A stretch of 64,000 nucleotides of DNA from Gari tellinella. Its lineage: Eukaryota > Mollusca > Bivalvia > Cardiida > Psammobiidae. Positions 50,280 to 62,339 of this stretch are shown piece by piece. The translations under genes were made by a program, and so were the position numbers. The notes beneath the pieces were generated by a model. The model made no database searches. It was given only the letters and a program-made list of their open reading frames with translations, and was not told the DNA's origin. The stretch is from NCBI GenBank assembly GCA_922989275.2, contig OV277874.1:14744154-14808153 (forward strand), read 5' to 3'. Position 1 is the stretch's first letter. The number at the start of each line of letters is the position of its first letter.

Positions 50280-50395
50280 GTATGTCACAGTGTGTAGGTT
50301 TATCATGACTTGTACGGCCTTGCTGTACAAGCGCTCTTTTATGGCGACGTGGTAGAGTGCATGACTGCGAACCTGGCGACCCGGGTCAGCGGGGG
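50280..50395 (+). repeat. tRNA-derived SINE, truncated copy
   Basis: ATGTCACAGTGTGTAGGTTT precedes GGCGACGTGGTAGAGTGCAT. The B box is broken at CCCGGGTCAGC. Confidence 0.55.
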
Positions 50396-50535
50396 TGCTT
50401 CTTTATAAAGAACATCTGGTTACATTTGGCACCCAAAGTGGTTTCTGTGACTCAGACTGTATATGCTCCGAGTTCGACCCCCAATCGTTCTCATACCCAT
50501 ATAGAAATTCGGGACGAATTTCAAGTTGTCGGGGG

Positions 50536-50672
50536 AGTATGTCACAGTGTGTAGGTTTATCATGACTTGTACAGCTGTGCTGTACAAGCAAACTTTTATG
50601 GCGACGTGGTAGAGTGCATGACTGCGAACCTGGCGACCCGGGTTCAAACTCGGGTCGGAGCGAGTGTTTCTT
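50536..50672 (+). repeat. tRNA-derived SINE, second copy
   Basis: Same leader as 50280, then GACGTGGTAGAGTGCATG (A-box-like) and GGGTTCAAACTC (B box). Confidence 0.6.
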
Positions 50673-50907
50673 TATAATATGGAATAGGCAAAGCCTATAA
50701 GCGAGCACTGCTAAACCACAGGGGACCGTCACAATAGAAGTCTGAACCCCAAAAGAAAAAAATGTATAGACACTAGATATATAGACTTTGTATACATTTT
50801 TTTCTTCTTTTGGGGTTCAGGGGCCCGTTTCATAAAACATCTTACGACAAATGTTGTCGTAAGTCAGATTATAAAACTCTCAATTATTATTTATTTCTCT
50901 ATCTAAT

Positions 50908-51170
50908 TGTTGTAATTTCCTAGTTATATGGAAATAAGTTATATATGGCAGAAATCGATCAACACTTACCTCAGGACCTTTGAGGAACACTCGTGGTGAT
51001 ATTTAGTTTCTGCTCTATATTGAGGCTTCTGTACTTGTTTATGCTTGGAATCGAACTGCCGGGACGCTGGCGGGGGTTACAGATTCAGGGTCAAAGAGTA
51101 GGCGGAGTCAATATTATGACGTCACGCAGTGACACCGGAATCTATTTATAGGTATGGAAAATTCCCCACA
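50908..51170 (-). repeat. LTR (3' LTR in element orientation)
   Basis: 263 bp, matched by 56010-56272. It contains TATTTATAGG near its coding-strand start, a possible promoter region. Confidence 0.9.
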
Positions 51171-52144
51171 CTCCTCCCCGTTTTATAAGCCCCCCCCTGG
51201 TCCATACTGGACATCAGAGTCTGATGCACGACTGGCTGGTTTTGGGTCCATTCTGAACACCAATAGCATCAGTTTAAGTACAGGCTGTAGGGATGCAACA
51301 CTTCTCCTTGCCACTCTATCTGCCACTTCGCCATGGAAGCTAGGGATGTCGAATTCCTGGCGTGTTCCAATGGACAGGTTTGGCGAGTTCATCTCAATAA
51401 GCAGTGGGTCTCATGGGCTAACTTAAATACATCAGTCTGTGTCCGGTTAATACGTGCAGACAGTCACGTAAATCCAAAATGGCATCTTTGGAAAACACGG
51501 GTCCATGTGGACACCTAATGTCTATCACAAGTAAAACAGTGCACATTGGTCTATAATTTGCTGTTCAGAGACATGTCTCTTCAGGAGTTCCAAATATTCT
51601 GTTCTGCCTTCTGGATAAAATCACAAATGTGCATCCAACACATGCCTAGGCTGACATAGAGGAAGCAACGTCTCTTATGTATCTAACTGACCAGGCTGGT
51701 CGGATTTTGTCATACTCTGGGCTTTACGGGAGAGTTTTGGTGGTTCTAGTCTTGCAGACCAAGTAACAATCTCCCTAAAGACGGGGGTCTATCAGACACT
51801 TCCCTATGCTGGTCTTCAAATGGCAGGTTAATAGGTGATCTCAAGGCCATCAGCCTCAACCTTTGGGGTGGTCTCAGACTGAGACACATCCTCCTCCGGG
51901 TTACCTGGCACTTCACTGAAGTTGGTCACTTGTTTTGACACATCCTCACCTTCCAAAGGGTCGAGACCTGTCTCCGCATCTTGAACTGCTTCTATTCGTT
52001 CAGATGCAACCCTCGACAACACAAAGGAAGGTGTTCGCTCTGGGTCCTGTCTTGATTTGACTTGAACACCTGCAAGCGATTTCTTCACGTCACGGTTTCC
52101 AGTCTGAAGGCCACTTGAACGGCTCTCTTGGGTCGGTGACTGGC

Positions 52145-52417
52145 CTAATATCCCGACCCGTACTCGTTTAAATCTGGAAAACCTGTCGACTTCTCCTCGG
52201 TAGTGTCATTTTCTTCAACAAGGCACAGTTTCCTCACCACCTTCTGCTGGGTACAGTCTGATTTGAAATGACCCTCTTTACCACATCGGTAACACGCGCG
52301 CCTAGACTTGTCAGTCATGGGGGTCACCTTTGTCACTACAGGTGCAGGTGTAGATGGTGTCTGTTGAAGGGACTGAATCGTTTTCGTCATGGTCATTTTG
52401 ACTCTAATGATCTGCAT
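52145..52417 (-). CDS. Gag C-terminal part with zinc knuckle (90 aa)
   Basis: Contains CYRCGKEGHFKSDC, a CCHC zinc knuckle typical of retroelement nucleocapsid. The frame is shifted by -1 relative to the main gag frame and overlaps it by 25 bases (52393-52417). It may be reached by frameshifting, or gag may carry a small indel. I see no clear slippery heptamer. Confidence 0.75.
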   Translation of the reverse strand: MQIIRVKMTMTKTIQSLQQTPSTPAPVVTKVTPMTDKSRRACYRCGKEGHFKSDCTQQKVVRKLCLVEENDTTEEKSTGFPDLNEYGSGY

Positions 52418-53778
52418 ATTTCTTCCATGCTTTTCATAGACTTTTTGAGCCCTTCCATTTCGTTCTGTAGCTTTTCTATTCTGTCTATCCCCTGGTCTTC
52501 AATGGGTTGACTTTTTGTTGAGGTATAGGTCCTTTGCGGACGCATATATCCTTCAATCCTTTCTGCATGGGCATATTTCCCCATCTCTTCTACTTGTCTC
52601 ACTCCCTGGGTCCGGCCATATATTGCCATGGACGACTGTTTGTGTCTTTTTATTATGTCGACAGCCTCTTCCAGGGTCTGTGGCTTGGCATTAATGGCAT
52701 GGAAGCCGGCTTCTTTATCTGAGCATCCCTGGCAGAAACGGAGGATTGTCTGTCTGCAAATTTGATCCTCGGACCAATCAGGGAAAGCATCTAACGACAG
52801 ATTGGTGATTCTTTCACACCACTCCATCAAAGTCTCTTTTGGGCCTTGTGCTGCAGCTTCAAACAGCATCTGTGTGGTCTCTGGTAGGTCTCGCATATCG
52901 AAACGCTTAGCCAGTTTTTGTACCACCTCAAAGTAGTCTAGTGAGGGGTTTCTCGTAATTACATTGGCAAAGAACTTGCTGGCTGGTCCCTCGAGCACCC
53001 AAGATAGGACATCACGCCTGGTTTTGGAATTCCATCCTTCTCTATCTGCGTAGGAGCCAAACTTATTTATGAAAGCCTGCCAATCCGACTTTCCGTCAAA
53101 GCTAATCCCTTTTGGAACGTTGACTTTCGGTTTCTCTGCCTTGCATTCTTCCCTCACATTATCTGACTGGTTCGCAGGGTCCATGGACTCCCTTTTCACC
53201 CTGAATTGCTGTATAAGCGTCTGCGGTGGTTGATATTGTGTCCTGAGCCAATTTTGACTGGGATCTGTTGGAGAAACGGTAGCAGTCTCTGGCTGACGAA
53301 CATACCCTTGACTGGGGTCCTTTGGACACACCATAGTAGGTATCTGCTTGTATCCGTAATATCGACTCGGGTCTAATTGAGACGCCATGACAGTCATAGG
53401 GGGATACCCATATCTTCTATCCTGTGCAGGAGCTCCCTGGTAAAATGAACTGGGGCCGGGTCTCCATTGGCTAGCATATGGGTCAGGCTGACACCGGTAT
53501 GGCGATTCAATGAGACCAGCGGGCCGAACTGGAGACCAGGGTTCGAAATCGATAGCTTCCATTGCTGCTGGCAGATTTCGTACTCCTATGGCGGCAAACT
53601 CTTCTGGTGTAATGTTGCCACTCGCATCTCTCAAGTTGCAGATTAGGTCCACGGTCTTCCTCCCTACACCAGGAATGGACTCTAAATCTCTTGCCGAGCA
53701 GAAGTTGATCTTGATTTTGGAAGACATTGCTTGTGCAGAACGACCAGACGAAATTTTGTGAAGTAGGGTGGCTGACAA
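52393..53778 (-). CDS. retrotransposon Gag with N-terminal helix-hairpin-helix (461 aa)
   Basis: Structural protein of the element. Residues about 21-66 read KIKINFCSARDLESIPGVGR and onward, a helix-hairpin-helix pattern as in ComEA-type DNA-binding domains, unusual in Gag. A proline/glutamine-rich linker follows (80-210). Then comes a Ty3-type capsid region (about 225-380) with DWQAFINKFGSYADREGW, LSWVLEGPASKFF and MEWCERITNLSLDAF. A coiled coil closes it (about 430-460). The zinc knuckle lies in the next, -1-shifted frame. No pol follows. Alternative: a domesticated or parasitic gag moved in trans by a complete relative. Confidence 0.8.
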   Translation of the reverse strand: MSATLLHKISSGRSAQAMSSKIKINFCSARDLESIPGVGRKTVDLICNLRDASGNITPEEFAAIGVRNLPAAMEAIDFEPWSPVRPAGLIESPYRCQPDPYASQWRPGPSSFYQGAPAQDRRYGYPPMTVMASQLDPSRYYGYKQIPTMVCPKDPSQGYVRQPETATVSPTDPSQNWLRTQYQPPQTLIQQFRVKRESMDPANQSDNVREECKAEKPKVNVPKGISFDGKSDWQAFINKFGSYADREGWNSKTRRDVLSWVLEGPASKFFANVITRNPSLDYFEVVQKLAKRFDMRDLPETTQMLFEAAAQGPKETLMEWCERITNLSLDAFPDWSEDQICRQTILRFCQGCSDKEAGFHAINAKPQTLEEAVDIIKRHKQSSMAIYGRTQGVRQVEEMGKYAHAERIEGYMRPQRTYTSTKSQPIEDQGIDRIEKLQNEMEGLKKSMKSMEEICRSLESK

Positions 53779-54346
53779 TACAAGAATGCCTAATCAATCA
53801 GCTTCGAACATTAATGGTCCACCACGGACACATGAACTGTTCTCTCTGCCTTTCTTCTTCGCTCAGCTGTTAAAAGGTCAAATGTCAATTGACACAATTA
53901 ACTGTTTAGTATTCAATACCAATAGTGACACAGTAACAAATAGTCAAGGTCAAACTCACTGACACAATCAACTATTGTTAAAGTCAAAATCAGTAGATCT
54001 ATTCTGTAAATAAAGTTGATTAGTAATAAATTATACACAGTTATAACAAGTTCCGGATTGACAATGCAGGTGCAGCAAGGTTTAAAATAAATTTGAAAAA
54101 CTGTCAAGCTATTAGCAGTAATGCTCAACTTAACTATTTTATTACCCTTTTTAATAGTTTATCACTCCGGAAATTATTATAAAGACAAGTTATAATAAAA
54201 GAATTTAGAAAAGTCACGCTTGGATCGCTTACATAGGAAGTGACAAAGTAGATCTAGTTCACATAACTATTTCTTTTATTATTACTTGTTTAGAAAATAA
54301 CTATTTCGTAGCCTAAGTGTTTTGAATTCAGTAAATTTTCAAAGTA

Positions 54347-55375
54347 GTCCACACTCGTTAATCCGAATTTCATGGGACCAAGAAAAATAATTCGGATTAA
54401 CGGGAGTACGAATTAAGCGATTGGATCGATTACAGTCACCTTGTATCAACTTTGTCATCTCCGGTCATCGTTTTTGATAGGGTGTCCTTCCCGTAATATT
54501 TCTTTTCAGTTAATGCATATACGTAAAAAAAGTTATTTTTTTGGTTTGGCTTAATACTTATGCAATAATAATGATGTGCTTTAAATTTGATAACTTTGTT
54601 TAATCCCATAATCCAGTTAATGAAACCAACTAAACACAAACCTCTGTTTACTCTCTGCTACTTACGGACATACGCGTCGGTACCCATATGTGTATTCATA
54701 AAGACATTACACACTAGATACATGAACAAAACAGCACGTTTTACGACAACGGTTTTGATAACACAAATCATGAAATACATTATAGTTTATCTAATACATT
54801 TATGTCATAAATATTAAATCGTAACAAAAGCTTGAAACTTCGAAAAACGGCGATAATACTTTTTCCGCATTTGTAAACGATTTACGTACGTACATGTACA
54901 CACAGCGTTCAAAGTGAAGAAGCGATCTCAATATCGCAAAGAAGAATATGGTAACAAACATTTGAGCAACGTATGTCAACACCTTCCGATTGTGTTTTTA
55001 AAGATCTCTACAGTTACTATTGGATATAAATGTGTTTAATTGGCCAATACTGCAAACATTGTGTACAGTCTTTAGGCGGTGTAATTAGTTTTCGCGAGTG
55101 TTTGGCGACGGTATGGTCTCAGGTAATTATGACCAGTGTGACACCGATCGAGGTGTGAAAATTGCATTTCGGATTAAGCGTGTCAATTTGAGGGTAAGTC
55201 TTTTCAAAGGGACCAGATTAATACTTCGAATTAACGGAAAATTCGGATAAACGAAATTTGGATAAAGCGGAGTTGATTTATATAGAATAAGAAGGGGAAA
55301 GATCGGGACCGGGAGAAAAATTTGGTTTAACGAGAATTTCGGTTTAAGCGAGTTTGGATTAACGAGTTTGGACTG
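54347..55375. mobile_element. TA-type element, fourth level
   Basis: GTCCACACTCGTTAATCCGA at left pairs with GGATTAACGAGTTTGGACTG at right, TA on both sides. 1,029 bp without a protein frame. The ends resemble pogo/Tigger-type MITEs. Confidence 0.7.
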
Positions 55376-56009
55376 TAATTTATAAGCAAATGCTCAACCG
55401 GATGTTGTCAATGTTGTCTGTTGCCGAAACGCTCACGTGAATTTCACGTGAGACGAAGCAATAAAATTGCGCCAAGATTCTACTGCGCACAATTTCTGCG
55501 CATGATGCCGGCTCAAATATGGCGTCTAACCAAATGTTTCAGAAAGTGGAAACTACGCGGAAAATTCGAAATTACGTTGTTTGAGCTCGAAGGTCGAAAA
55601 ACTGAGTCTCAAACTGTTGCTTACAACCTTCCCAAATCGAATATACCTGAATCTTTTACCAGATTGTTTATTCGAAACGGAAAAGCCGCAGCGAAACTTT
55701 GAAGTGAGCCGACCCAAAAAGTACAGTTTGGTACATAAACTTATTGACCTCTTTTACGATTTGTTGCCGATTCTGCTGGCCGAACTCCGAGGACAGAAAC
55801 GGGAACAAAATGCAAAAGATAAAGAAACACTATTGTAAAAACTATTGTAAACTTTAGAATGCTGAGTAACGGGTGGGCAAACTCCGACTTTCCGCTCACT
55901 CCCTATTCAAAAAGCTTCACCAATACGGGATTACAACAAAATTTCAAACAGGATTTCCCAACTTTGAGCGCACTAAAGGCCGTTTCAGACTTTAGCCGAC
56001 AAACGCCAC
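55376..56009. other. leader region between 5' LTR and gag
   Basis: Retrotransposon leader. With 53779-54346 it makes about 1.2 kb once the nested element is removed. It holds overlapping plus-strand frames at 55421-55838, antisense to gag, of unknown meaning. Confidence 0.5.
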
Positions 56010-56272
56010 TGTTGTAATTTCCTAGTTATATGGAAATAAGTTATATATGGCAGAAATTGATCAACACTTACCTCAGGACCTTTGAGGAACACTCGTGGTG
56101 ATATTTAGTTTTTGCTCTATATTGAGGCTTCTGTACTTGTTTATGCTTGGAATCGAACTGCCGGGACGCTGGCGGGGGTTACAGATTCAGGGTCAAAGAG
56201 TAGGCGGAGTCAATATTATGACGTCACGCAGTGACACCGGAATCTATTTATAGGTATGGAAAATTCCCCACA
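56010..56272 (-). repeat. LTR (5' LTR in element orientation)
   Basis: Partner of 50908-51170, same length. Confidence 0.9.
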
Positions 56273-56465
56273 TAATCCTGCCTTTTGACATCTTTTTGGA
56301 ATCGTCTTGAAAAGACGATTCCAAAAAGATGTCACAAGACAGGATTAGATAGAGAAATCAGAAATTAAATTATTTTAAAGTTTTGACTTACGACAGCATT
56401 TGTCGTAAGATGTTTTATGAAACGGGCCCCAGACTTCTATTGTGACGGCCCCCAGTGTGCTAAAC

Positions 56466-56730
56466 CATCTTCAGAAAACAAAGAATGAAGATTGTAACAA
56501 AAAAGTATACCAAATAAATACGATTATGCGTAAATACATGTTTTATATATCTACTTAAGATAATAAAATTTAACAATAATTTAGCTACATGTAATGTTTT
56601 ATGAAATAAGCAAGTGCAGCTGTACATTTGGAGCAAATTAAGAATATGTTTCCATTAATGGTTGCTCCATTAGACTAACCTTTGAACAGAATGACACTTA
56701 CCCAAACCCTATTCCTACTGAATGAGGGTC
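56466..56730. other. no recognisable feature
   Basis: AT-rich DNA. Confidence 0.35.
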
Positions 56731-57115
56731 AAATTCATTTAAGAAAGGCTACGGTGGAATTAGCCTTTTTGGTTATATTATTAATGTTGAAACCCCCTCT
56801 CAGGTCTTGTGATATTGTCACGCATAGGTAAGCGTTCTCCTGGACCTGCTTTAGGATTTGGTTGTCTAGGGTGTAGAAATGACTGGATCTGTTATTGACA
56901 CTCATGAGGTAGCACATCTTGGCATTGAAACGCATACCCTAGCTATGTCGAGGCCCAGGCCTCCAGCCCACTCAAGTCCCTCTGTAGCACGTCATGATCC
57001 TCCTGACTCCAGATTGTTCTGTACAGAAGGCAGTCATCTGCAAACAGCCAGACTTGCAATTTAACGGAGTCAAGTAGGTCATTGATGTGACAGAGGCACA
57101 GGAGAAATTTAAGGT
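56730..57115 (-). pseudogene. LINE reverse transcriptase fragment with FADD motif
   Basis: Minus-strand translation gives LFADDCLLYRTIWSQEDHDV (catalytic DD box near 57033-57044), then MRFNAKMCYLMSV and LDNQILKQVQENAYL. A stop and frame change separate the two parts. This is the central-to-late part of a non-LTR reverse transcriptase. Confidence 0.75.
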
Positions 57116-57119
57116 GATT

Positions 57120-57960
57120 TGATTCGGGGATCTATCCATTGAAATAAACTGGCAGTTTATTTTGTCGTTATATTTTCTTTGGTGAGTCTGTGTTTGTTTT
57201 TGTTGTTTGTTTTATTTAGATGATCTAAGAATTAGATGTATGTACATGTTCATACTTGTTTTTATCTTCATTCTTGTAAATTTCAAGAAATATTACTCTG
57301 AATTGAATTTATTTGAAAGCCAGAATTAATTTCAATCAGGTGTAACTAAGGATGTATGTACTTCATAGTCTACTAGCTAAGACCAAATGTGGTATTGGTC
57401 ACATTTACACTGTGTTTGAGAATATGATAAAGGTGATTAAACAAGTGGAACAGTCGCAAAAACTGCCTTTAAGGTCAAATTTAACAGACTTATATATTCT
57501 GATCTGTCAATAATTCTGTGATTGTATGAATATTTTGCTTTGAAGGGAGATATAGAGAAAATTGGACACTTAAATTTGAGTTTAATGAGATACCATTTGA
57601 TTTTTTCAGATTTAATGGCTCTAGAAAAGTGGATGTACATTATCAAGATAGACAGTGATGTGCTTGATGGAAAAGAATCAATTTTGGCCATGCACCAGAG
57701 TGACCAAAAAATTTACTGACTCTTAATTACCTTCACTGCCAGTTTGCGGCACAGATCTTATATACTTATATAGATATCTAATAGTTACTTCGTTTTTTGT
57801 AAACTGCATTTTGTGTAAGCGAAATAAAAATATTTATTTGCAAATTCTATTGTTTTATTTTCTCCCAATGTCAAATGAAATCTATTTAAAACTGGAACGT
57901 ATTTTTGAGAAAAGCAGATGTCTCCCCTGTATTCCCCTATCCCGAATAATTTCAGTCAAA
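57120..57960. other. no recognisable feature
   Basis: AT-rich. Short frames only, none convincing. Confidence 0.35.
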
Positions 57961-57974
57961 ATCTATTTTAATAA

Positions 57975-58235
57975 TTGATCATGTGACCTTTGACCTCAAA
58001 TGCAACCCCATTCATCCCCTCATCATAAGCAACCAGTGCACCAAAAAATGGACATTAGAACAAAAGTTATTGTCCGTATACCAAAGAAAAATCCAAATTC
58101 TATTTTTAGTAACAGATCATGTGACCTTTGATCTCAAATGCAATCCACTGCATCCCCTTGTCGTAAGCAACCAGTACACCAAAAATGGACATGATTTCTC
58201 TATAAGAAAACAAGTTATTGTCCGGAAACCAAAGC
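57975..58235. repeat. two-unit repeat
   Basis: GATCATGTGACCTTTGA at about 57978 and 58117, each followed by CATCCCCT and AAGCAACCAGT. Confidence 0.7.
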
Positions 58236-58319
58236 TTGACAGACAGACTGACAGGCATAAGTTTGGGAGCCATTTATATAATAGCATGTGTCAAAGATGT
58301 AAATCAAATAAGTAGTTAT

Positions 58320-58980
58320 CTGTATGAGTAACTAAAATAAATGATGGCCAAATATTGAACATAAAAAAGATGTTAACTGGCTAAGAAGTGTACCATAAAT
58401 AAATACTTTAGGTTTTTGCCAATAATTTACTCTCACTTAGTGACTCTTGAATATTCTTTTTTGAGCCTGATTAGGGTTAACACTGTACATAAACAGAATT
58501 CAAGTCGATATCCATGTTAAAAAAAACTTTCTGATATGTAAATTTGACATGATAAAGAAAAAAAAAGTAAAACTGCGCCGAAACAACCGAGGTCGAACCT
58601 ACACAGGACCGAAAAGATCCGGAATCTATAAATAGAACGTAAATATTTTATGAGTATATTGGTTTTGAAACAATGGTGAAAGCACGAAATAATACATTCC
58701 GTTGTTAACGGGACAAAAAAACGTAGAGTTTTTATGACGGAAAGATATCTCTCATAACTAACGAGTACGGCCACGGAACCTTTCGTTATTCGACTAGAGA
58801 ACGAAGGCGTTCCGATCGTCCGTTGATGGAGCGCAGGTTTTATACACCGCCACATCCGGTAATCGGAATACTCTTTTGGAGGTAAATAAATCGAAAGACA
58901 GCTTCCGGGTGACAGGCGAGATTGAATTGCAACACTGGTCAACTGTATTTCAAGTAAAAAGAGTGTTAGAGTAAACGTGT
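58320..58980. other. unassigned
   Basis: A 141-codon open frame on the minus strand (58517-58942) has no recognised motif. I do not call it a gene. Confidence 0.3.
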
Positions 58981-59024
58981 ATAAAAATCTTTAAATTAGA
59001 TACAGAACCAGTCCTTGAAAATAT

Positions 59025-59275
59025 TTTAGCAAGTAGATCCGCCGGAAGAAAAATATTTTAGCAAGTAGATCCGCCGGAAAACGGAATGTGACAGCTGAAA
59101 ATCAATTCAATATACAGGTAAAAAAACAAGAGAAATTAGTTTGAAAATGACCCCCTTACCATAAATGCTTCGCTTTTCGCGAAAATGGCCCTCCGGGCCA
59201 TTTTCGCGAGCGTGCTCGCTATTAATATGAAATAGGCACAGCCTACAAGCGAGCGAAGCTGTTAAATAATGGAGC
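59025..59275. repeat. short repeats and hairpin
   Basis: AGCAAGTAGATCCGCCGG occurs twice (about 59029 and 59067) and again near 62636. Hairpin CGCGAAAATGGCCCTCCGGG and its mirror at about 59179. Confidence 0.65.
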
Positions 59276-59288
59276 ATTTAAACAAATT

Positions 59289-59430
59289 AACACATTACCC
59301 CATAGCCTAATTCTAGTTTTGAAAACAGAATGAAGGGTTATTTAAAGCAAGTTGAAAGTAAAGCAGAATGCGCCTTACGGCGCATTCTGCTTTACTCCCA
59401 ACCTGCCTTAAGTCAGAATCTGCTAGGATA
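59289..59430. mobile_element. family E MITE, right end lost
   Basis: TTAACACATTACCCCATAGC left end. Hairpin at 59343-59410. Confidence 0.6.
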
Positions 59431-59479
59431 TAGAATATAATTTTATGGTACAGCTTTTGGACTGTATCAAATGGAACTA

Positions 59480-60225
59480 TTTACTTTTTGAACAGTTTGG
59501 ATCCTGATAAGAAGCCTCGTAATTAGAGACTATATTTTGCATGGGCACGAAATTTATCTTTCAAGCAGTTTGGATCCTGATCAGGAGCTGCGTACGGCGG
59601 CGAATGATCAGGATCTACCGTACACAATGGTTGACACTAATGTTAATATTTCGAAATTTTGAGAACTGAATCTTCAAAGATACTGTGGTGCATGGGTGCA
59701 CAATTTATTTTCAATCAGTTTGGATCCTTATCTACATCTACATAATACGCTGAACTGTCATACAGACTGACAATACTGCAGCGGCGCACAGAAAGAAAAA
59801 TAAAGAGAAATATAGACAAAGATAGAAAAAGACACGGACAAGAGAAACTGGAGAAATGCACACACAGACAAAGTAAGAAAAAGAGATAGTGTCACCAAAC
59901 CACTTTCAACTCATCTGGGTAAGACCAATCCAGCTTGGGAGGCCCTGCTGGGGTACGAACCCCCGCTGGCACAGCTCCTACCCGTCATGTGAGTCTACCG
60001 GCGGTTGGCTTGTTACATTTAAATGGAGAGAGTGGAGAGCTCCTTCTTGAAAAATGCCAAAGAAGGAGCCTCAGCTGCAGTCGCTGGGAGCCTGTTCCAC
60101 ACTGGAACCAGGTGCGCGGGAAGAAGCTGAACTTGTGACAGTCCGTAGATTATTAGAAGATGTGTACGGCGACGCATGGTCAGGATCAACATAATTATTG
60201 GCACTAATGTTAATATTAATAATTT
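59480..60225. other. decayed cores, no gene
   Basis: Half cores GTTTGGATCCTGAT near 59493 and 59570. A TGGGGTACGAACCCC tRNA-like block is at about 59950. Confidence 0.4.
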
Positions 60226-60544
60226 CGAAACTTTGAGAACTGATGATCATAATGGCAAATTTGTTCCTAATGACTAAAGTTTCAAAGATACTGTTGTGTC
60301 TGGGTAAAAACTATACATCAAGACATATATTTAATACACTAGATCTAATTATGATATTTACGCGAGGTTATATAATGTGCAAAAAACAATAAATTATCGA
60401 CTAATAACATATTGAAAATGTTCCCTATGTATGCTTCGACCAAAAATGGTACGTTTTGACTTGGTACGCTTTAACCATGGTACGCTTTGACTATAACCCA
60501 TTAAGGCGTATTTATTGGGTAATGGGTTAATAAACTAAATGATT

Positions 60545-61720
60545 TAATAACCTGAGGGCCCTGATATCGCTCAACTGTTGTACTGAAGCTTGAAAGCTTT
60601 ACCTTTCTGTTTCATCCGTTTTAATCTAAATCCATTCAAATTTGTAGTATACCATGTAAAACTTTTTGGAATACAACCTCATAATTCTAGTATAGTAGAG
60701 TACATCAAGGGCAGATAACTAGAGCCTAAACAATACTGAAATGAAGCCTTTTTAGCATTTCAGAGTATATCAAGGGCAGATAACTATTGCCACAATGATT
60801 AGATTTCAACAATAATTGCACTCCTTTGAGAACTTATAGCTATATACTTTGTGTGCAAGTATAAACTATAATCAAAATCCATTGAAAACTGTAGTTGCAA
60901 GAGTGTAAACGCTGTAAGATATGGCATTTTCAGCAATTCAAGGGCAGACAACTCTTGACCTATAGGTCTTATTTCAACCATAATCACACATATCTAAACT
61001 CTTATGGTCATATACAATCTGGCCAAGTTTGAAAAAGACTGGATAAAAATTGTGGCCTCTAGAGTGTAAACACTGTTAAATATGGCATTTTAAGCAATTC
61101 AAATTTAGATAATCCTCAACCTATTGGTCCGATTTCAACCATAATTAAACTCATCTAAACTCTTATGGTCATATACAATCTGAGCAAGTTTGAGATAGAT
61201 TATATAAAAATTCTGGCCTCTAGAGTGTAAACACCGTTAAATATGGCATTTTCAGCAATTCAAAGGTAGGTTACTCTCAACCTATGGGTCCGATTTCAAC
61301 AATATTCAAACTCATATGAACTCTTATGGTCATATCCAATCTGAGCAAGTTTAAAATAGATTGGGTAAAAATTGTGGCCTCTAGAATGTAAACACCCTTA
61401 AATATGGCATTTTCAGCAATTCAAAGGTAGATAACTCTCAACCCATTTGTCTGGTTTCAAGCATAATCACACTCATCTGAACTCTTATAGTCATATACAA
61501 TCTGAGCAAGTTTGAAGAAAAAGTGTGGCCGCTAGAGTGTAGACACTGTTAAATATGGCATTTTCAGCAATTCAAAGATAGAAAACTCTTGATGTGATCT
61601 AGATCTATTGATCTGATTTCAAGCATAATCGAACTCATACAAAATCTTACGGTCATATATACAATCTGGCCAAGTTTGAGAAAGATTGGAGACATATTGT
61701 GGCTTCTAGAGTTTTAAAAA
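60545..61720. repeat. 160-170-bp unit repeat, reverse of 45895-46800
   Basis: CCTCTAGAGTGTAAACAC recurs about every 165 bp (61058, 61217 and 61379 among others). The head is GAGGGCCCTGATATCGCTCA. Confidence 0.75.
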
Positions 61721-62300
61721 CACTGTTGAACTTGGGTGGATTTGGGTGACTTTGGGTGAATTGATGAATGAGGATTAAGTGTATAGTTGGCACTAATATT
61801 ATTACTTCCATATAGCTGACTGGCATTCAGATAAAGAAAACTATTACAGAAAATGACTTTTTTCATGGCTATTGGACGGTGGGTTTTAATAGTGGATAGC
61901 CCTGGGTTTCTAGGTGTTTCGAAACCGGCTGAAACTGTCAACACTGCCAGACTATCTACGTAAATCTCACCTGGCATGATCGAGCACAGTGTTGAAATCA
62001 TCTGTGTATTATACACATGCACTTTGATATTGACAAGATTTAGAAACAACATATCTGATATCACAGAAATAAAGATCTAGGCCTAGTCGAAACCGGTCGA
62101 ATGTGTGTGACATTGTACTTTTCTAATCGTAGGAAGTGACGTCATAAACATCACAACTGATAAACAAAGGGGGGAAACTCAATAAAACAGTTTTGACTGT
62201 GTTGATAATTTCAGTAGGATGGTATTAACGAGCGAGGTTTTTTTTATTTAAATTTGATGTGTGATTCTCGCAATTAATTATGTTTTCTTTGGAGATAACC
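61721..62300. other. no recognisable feature
   Basis: A 116-codon minus-strand frame without motifs. Not called. Confidence 0.3.
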
Positions 62301-62339
62301 GGAAATGTGCACTTAAAAAATCTCAAATAGACTCTTCCA

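Larger units (their letters stand above)
50908..56272 (-). mobile_element. gag-only LTR retrotransposon, third level
   Basis: Two 263-bp direct LTRs (50908-51170 and 56010-56272) begin TGTTG and end CCACA on the plus strand and are flanked by TAAT on both sides. On the coding (minus) strand the primer-binding site TGGCGTTTGTCGGC starts one base after the 5' LTR. The purine tract CGGGGAGGAG abuts the 3' LTR. Gag is present but no reverse transcriptase, RNase H or integrase can be found in the roughly 1 kb between gag and the 3' LTR. I see two substitutions between the LTRs. Confidence 0.9.
50821..56429. mobile_element. family F MITE, second level
   Basis: GGGCCCGTTTCATAAAAC to TTTATGAAACGGGCCC, flanked by CAG on both sides (50818-50820 and 56430-56432). 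Confidence 0.85.
50717..56457. mobile_element. family H MITE, outer level of a four-level nest
   Basis: CACAGGGGACCGTC at left and GACGGCCCCCAGTG at right. The 8-bp flanks TGCTAAAC (50709-50716 and 56458-56465) are identical, as for hAT elements. Confidence 0.85.

Noticed and set aside
51043..51070. tRNA-like block in the LTR (GGAATCGAACTGCC)
   Set aside because: It is present in both LTRs as ordinary LTR sequence, with no A box at the right distance.
58517..58942. 141-codon minus-strand frame
   Set aside because: No motif, no splice context and no repeat relation. Chance opening cannot be excluded.
61714..62064. 116-codon minus-strand frame
   Set aside because: No recognisable domain, and it overlaps repeat ends.
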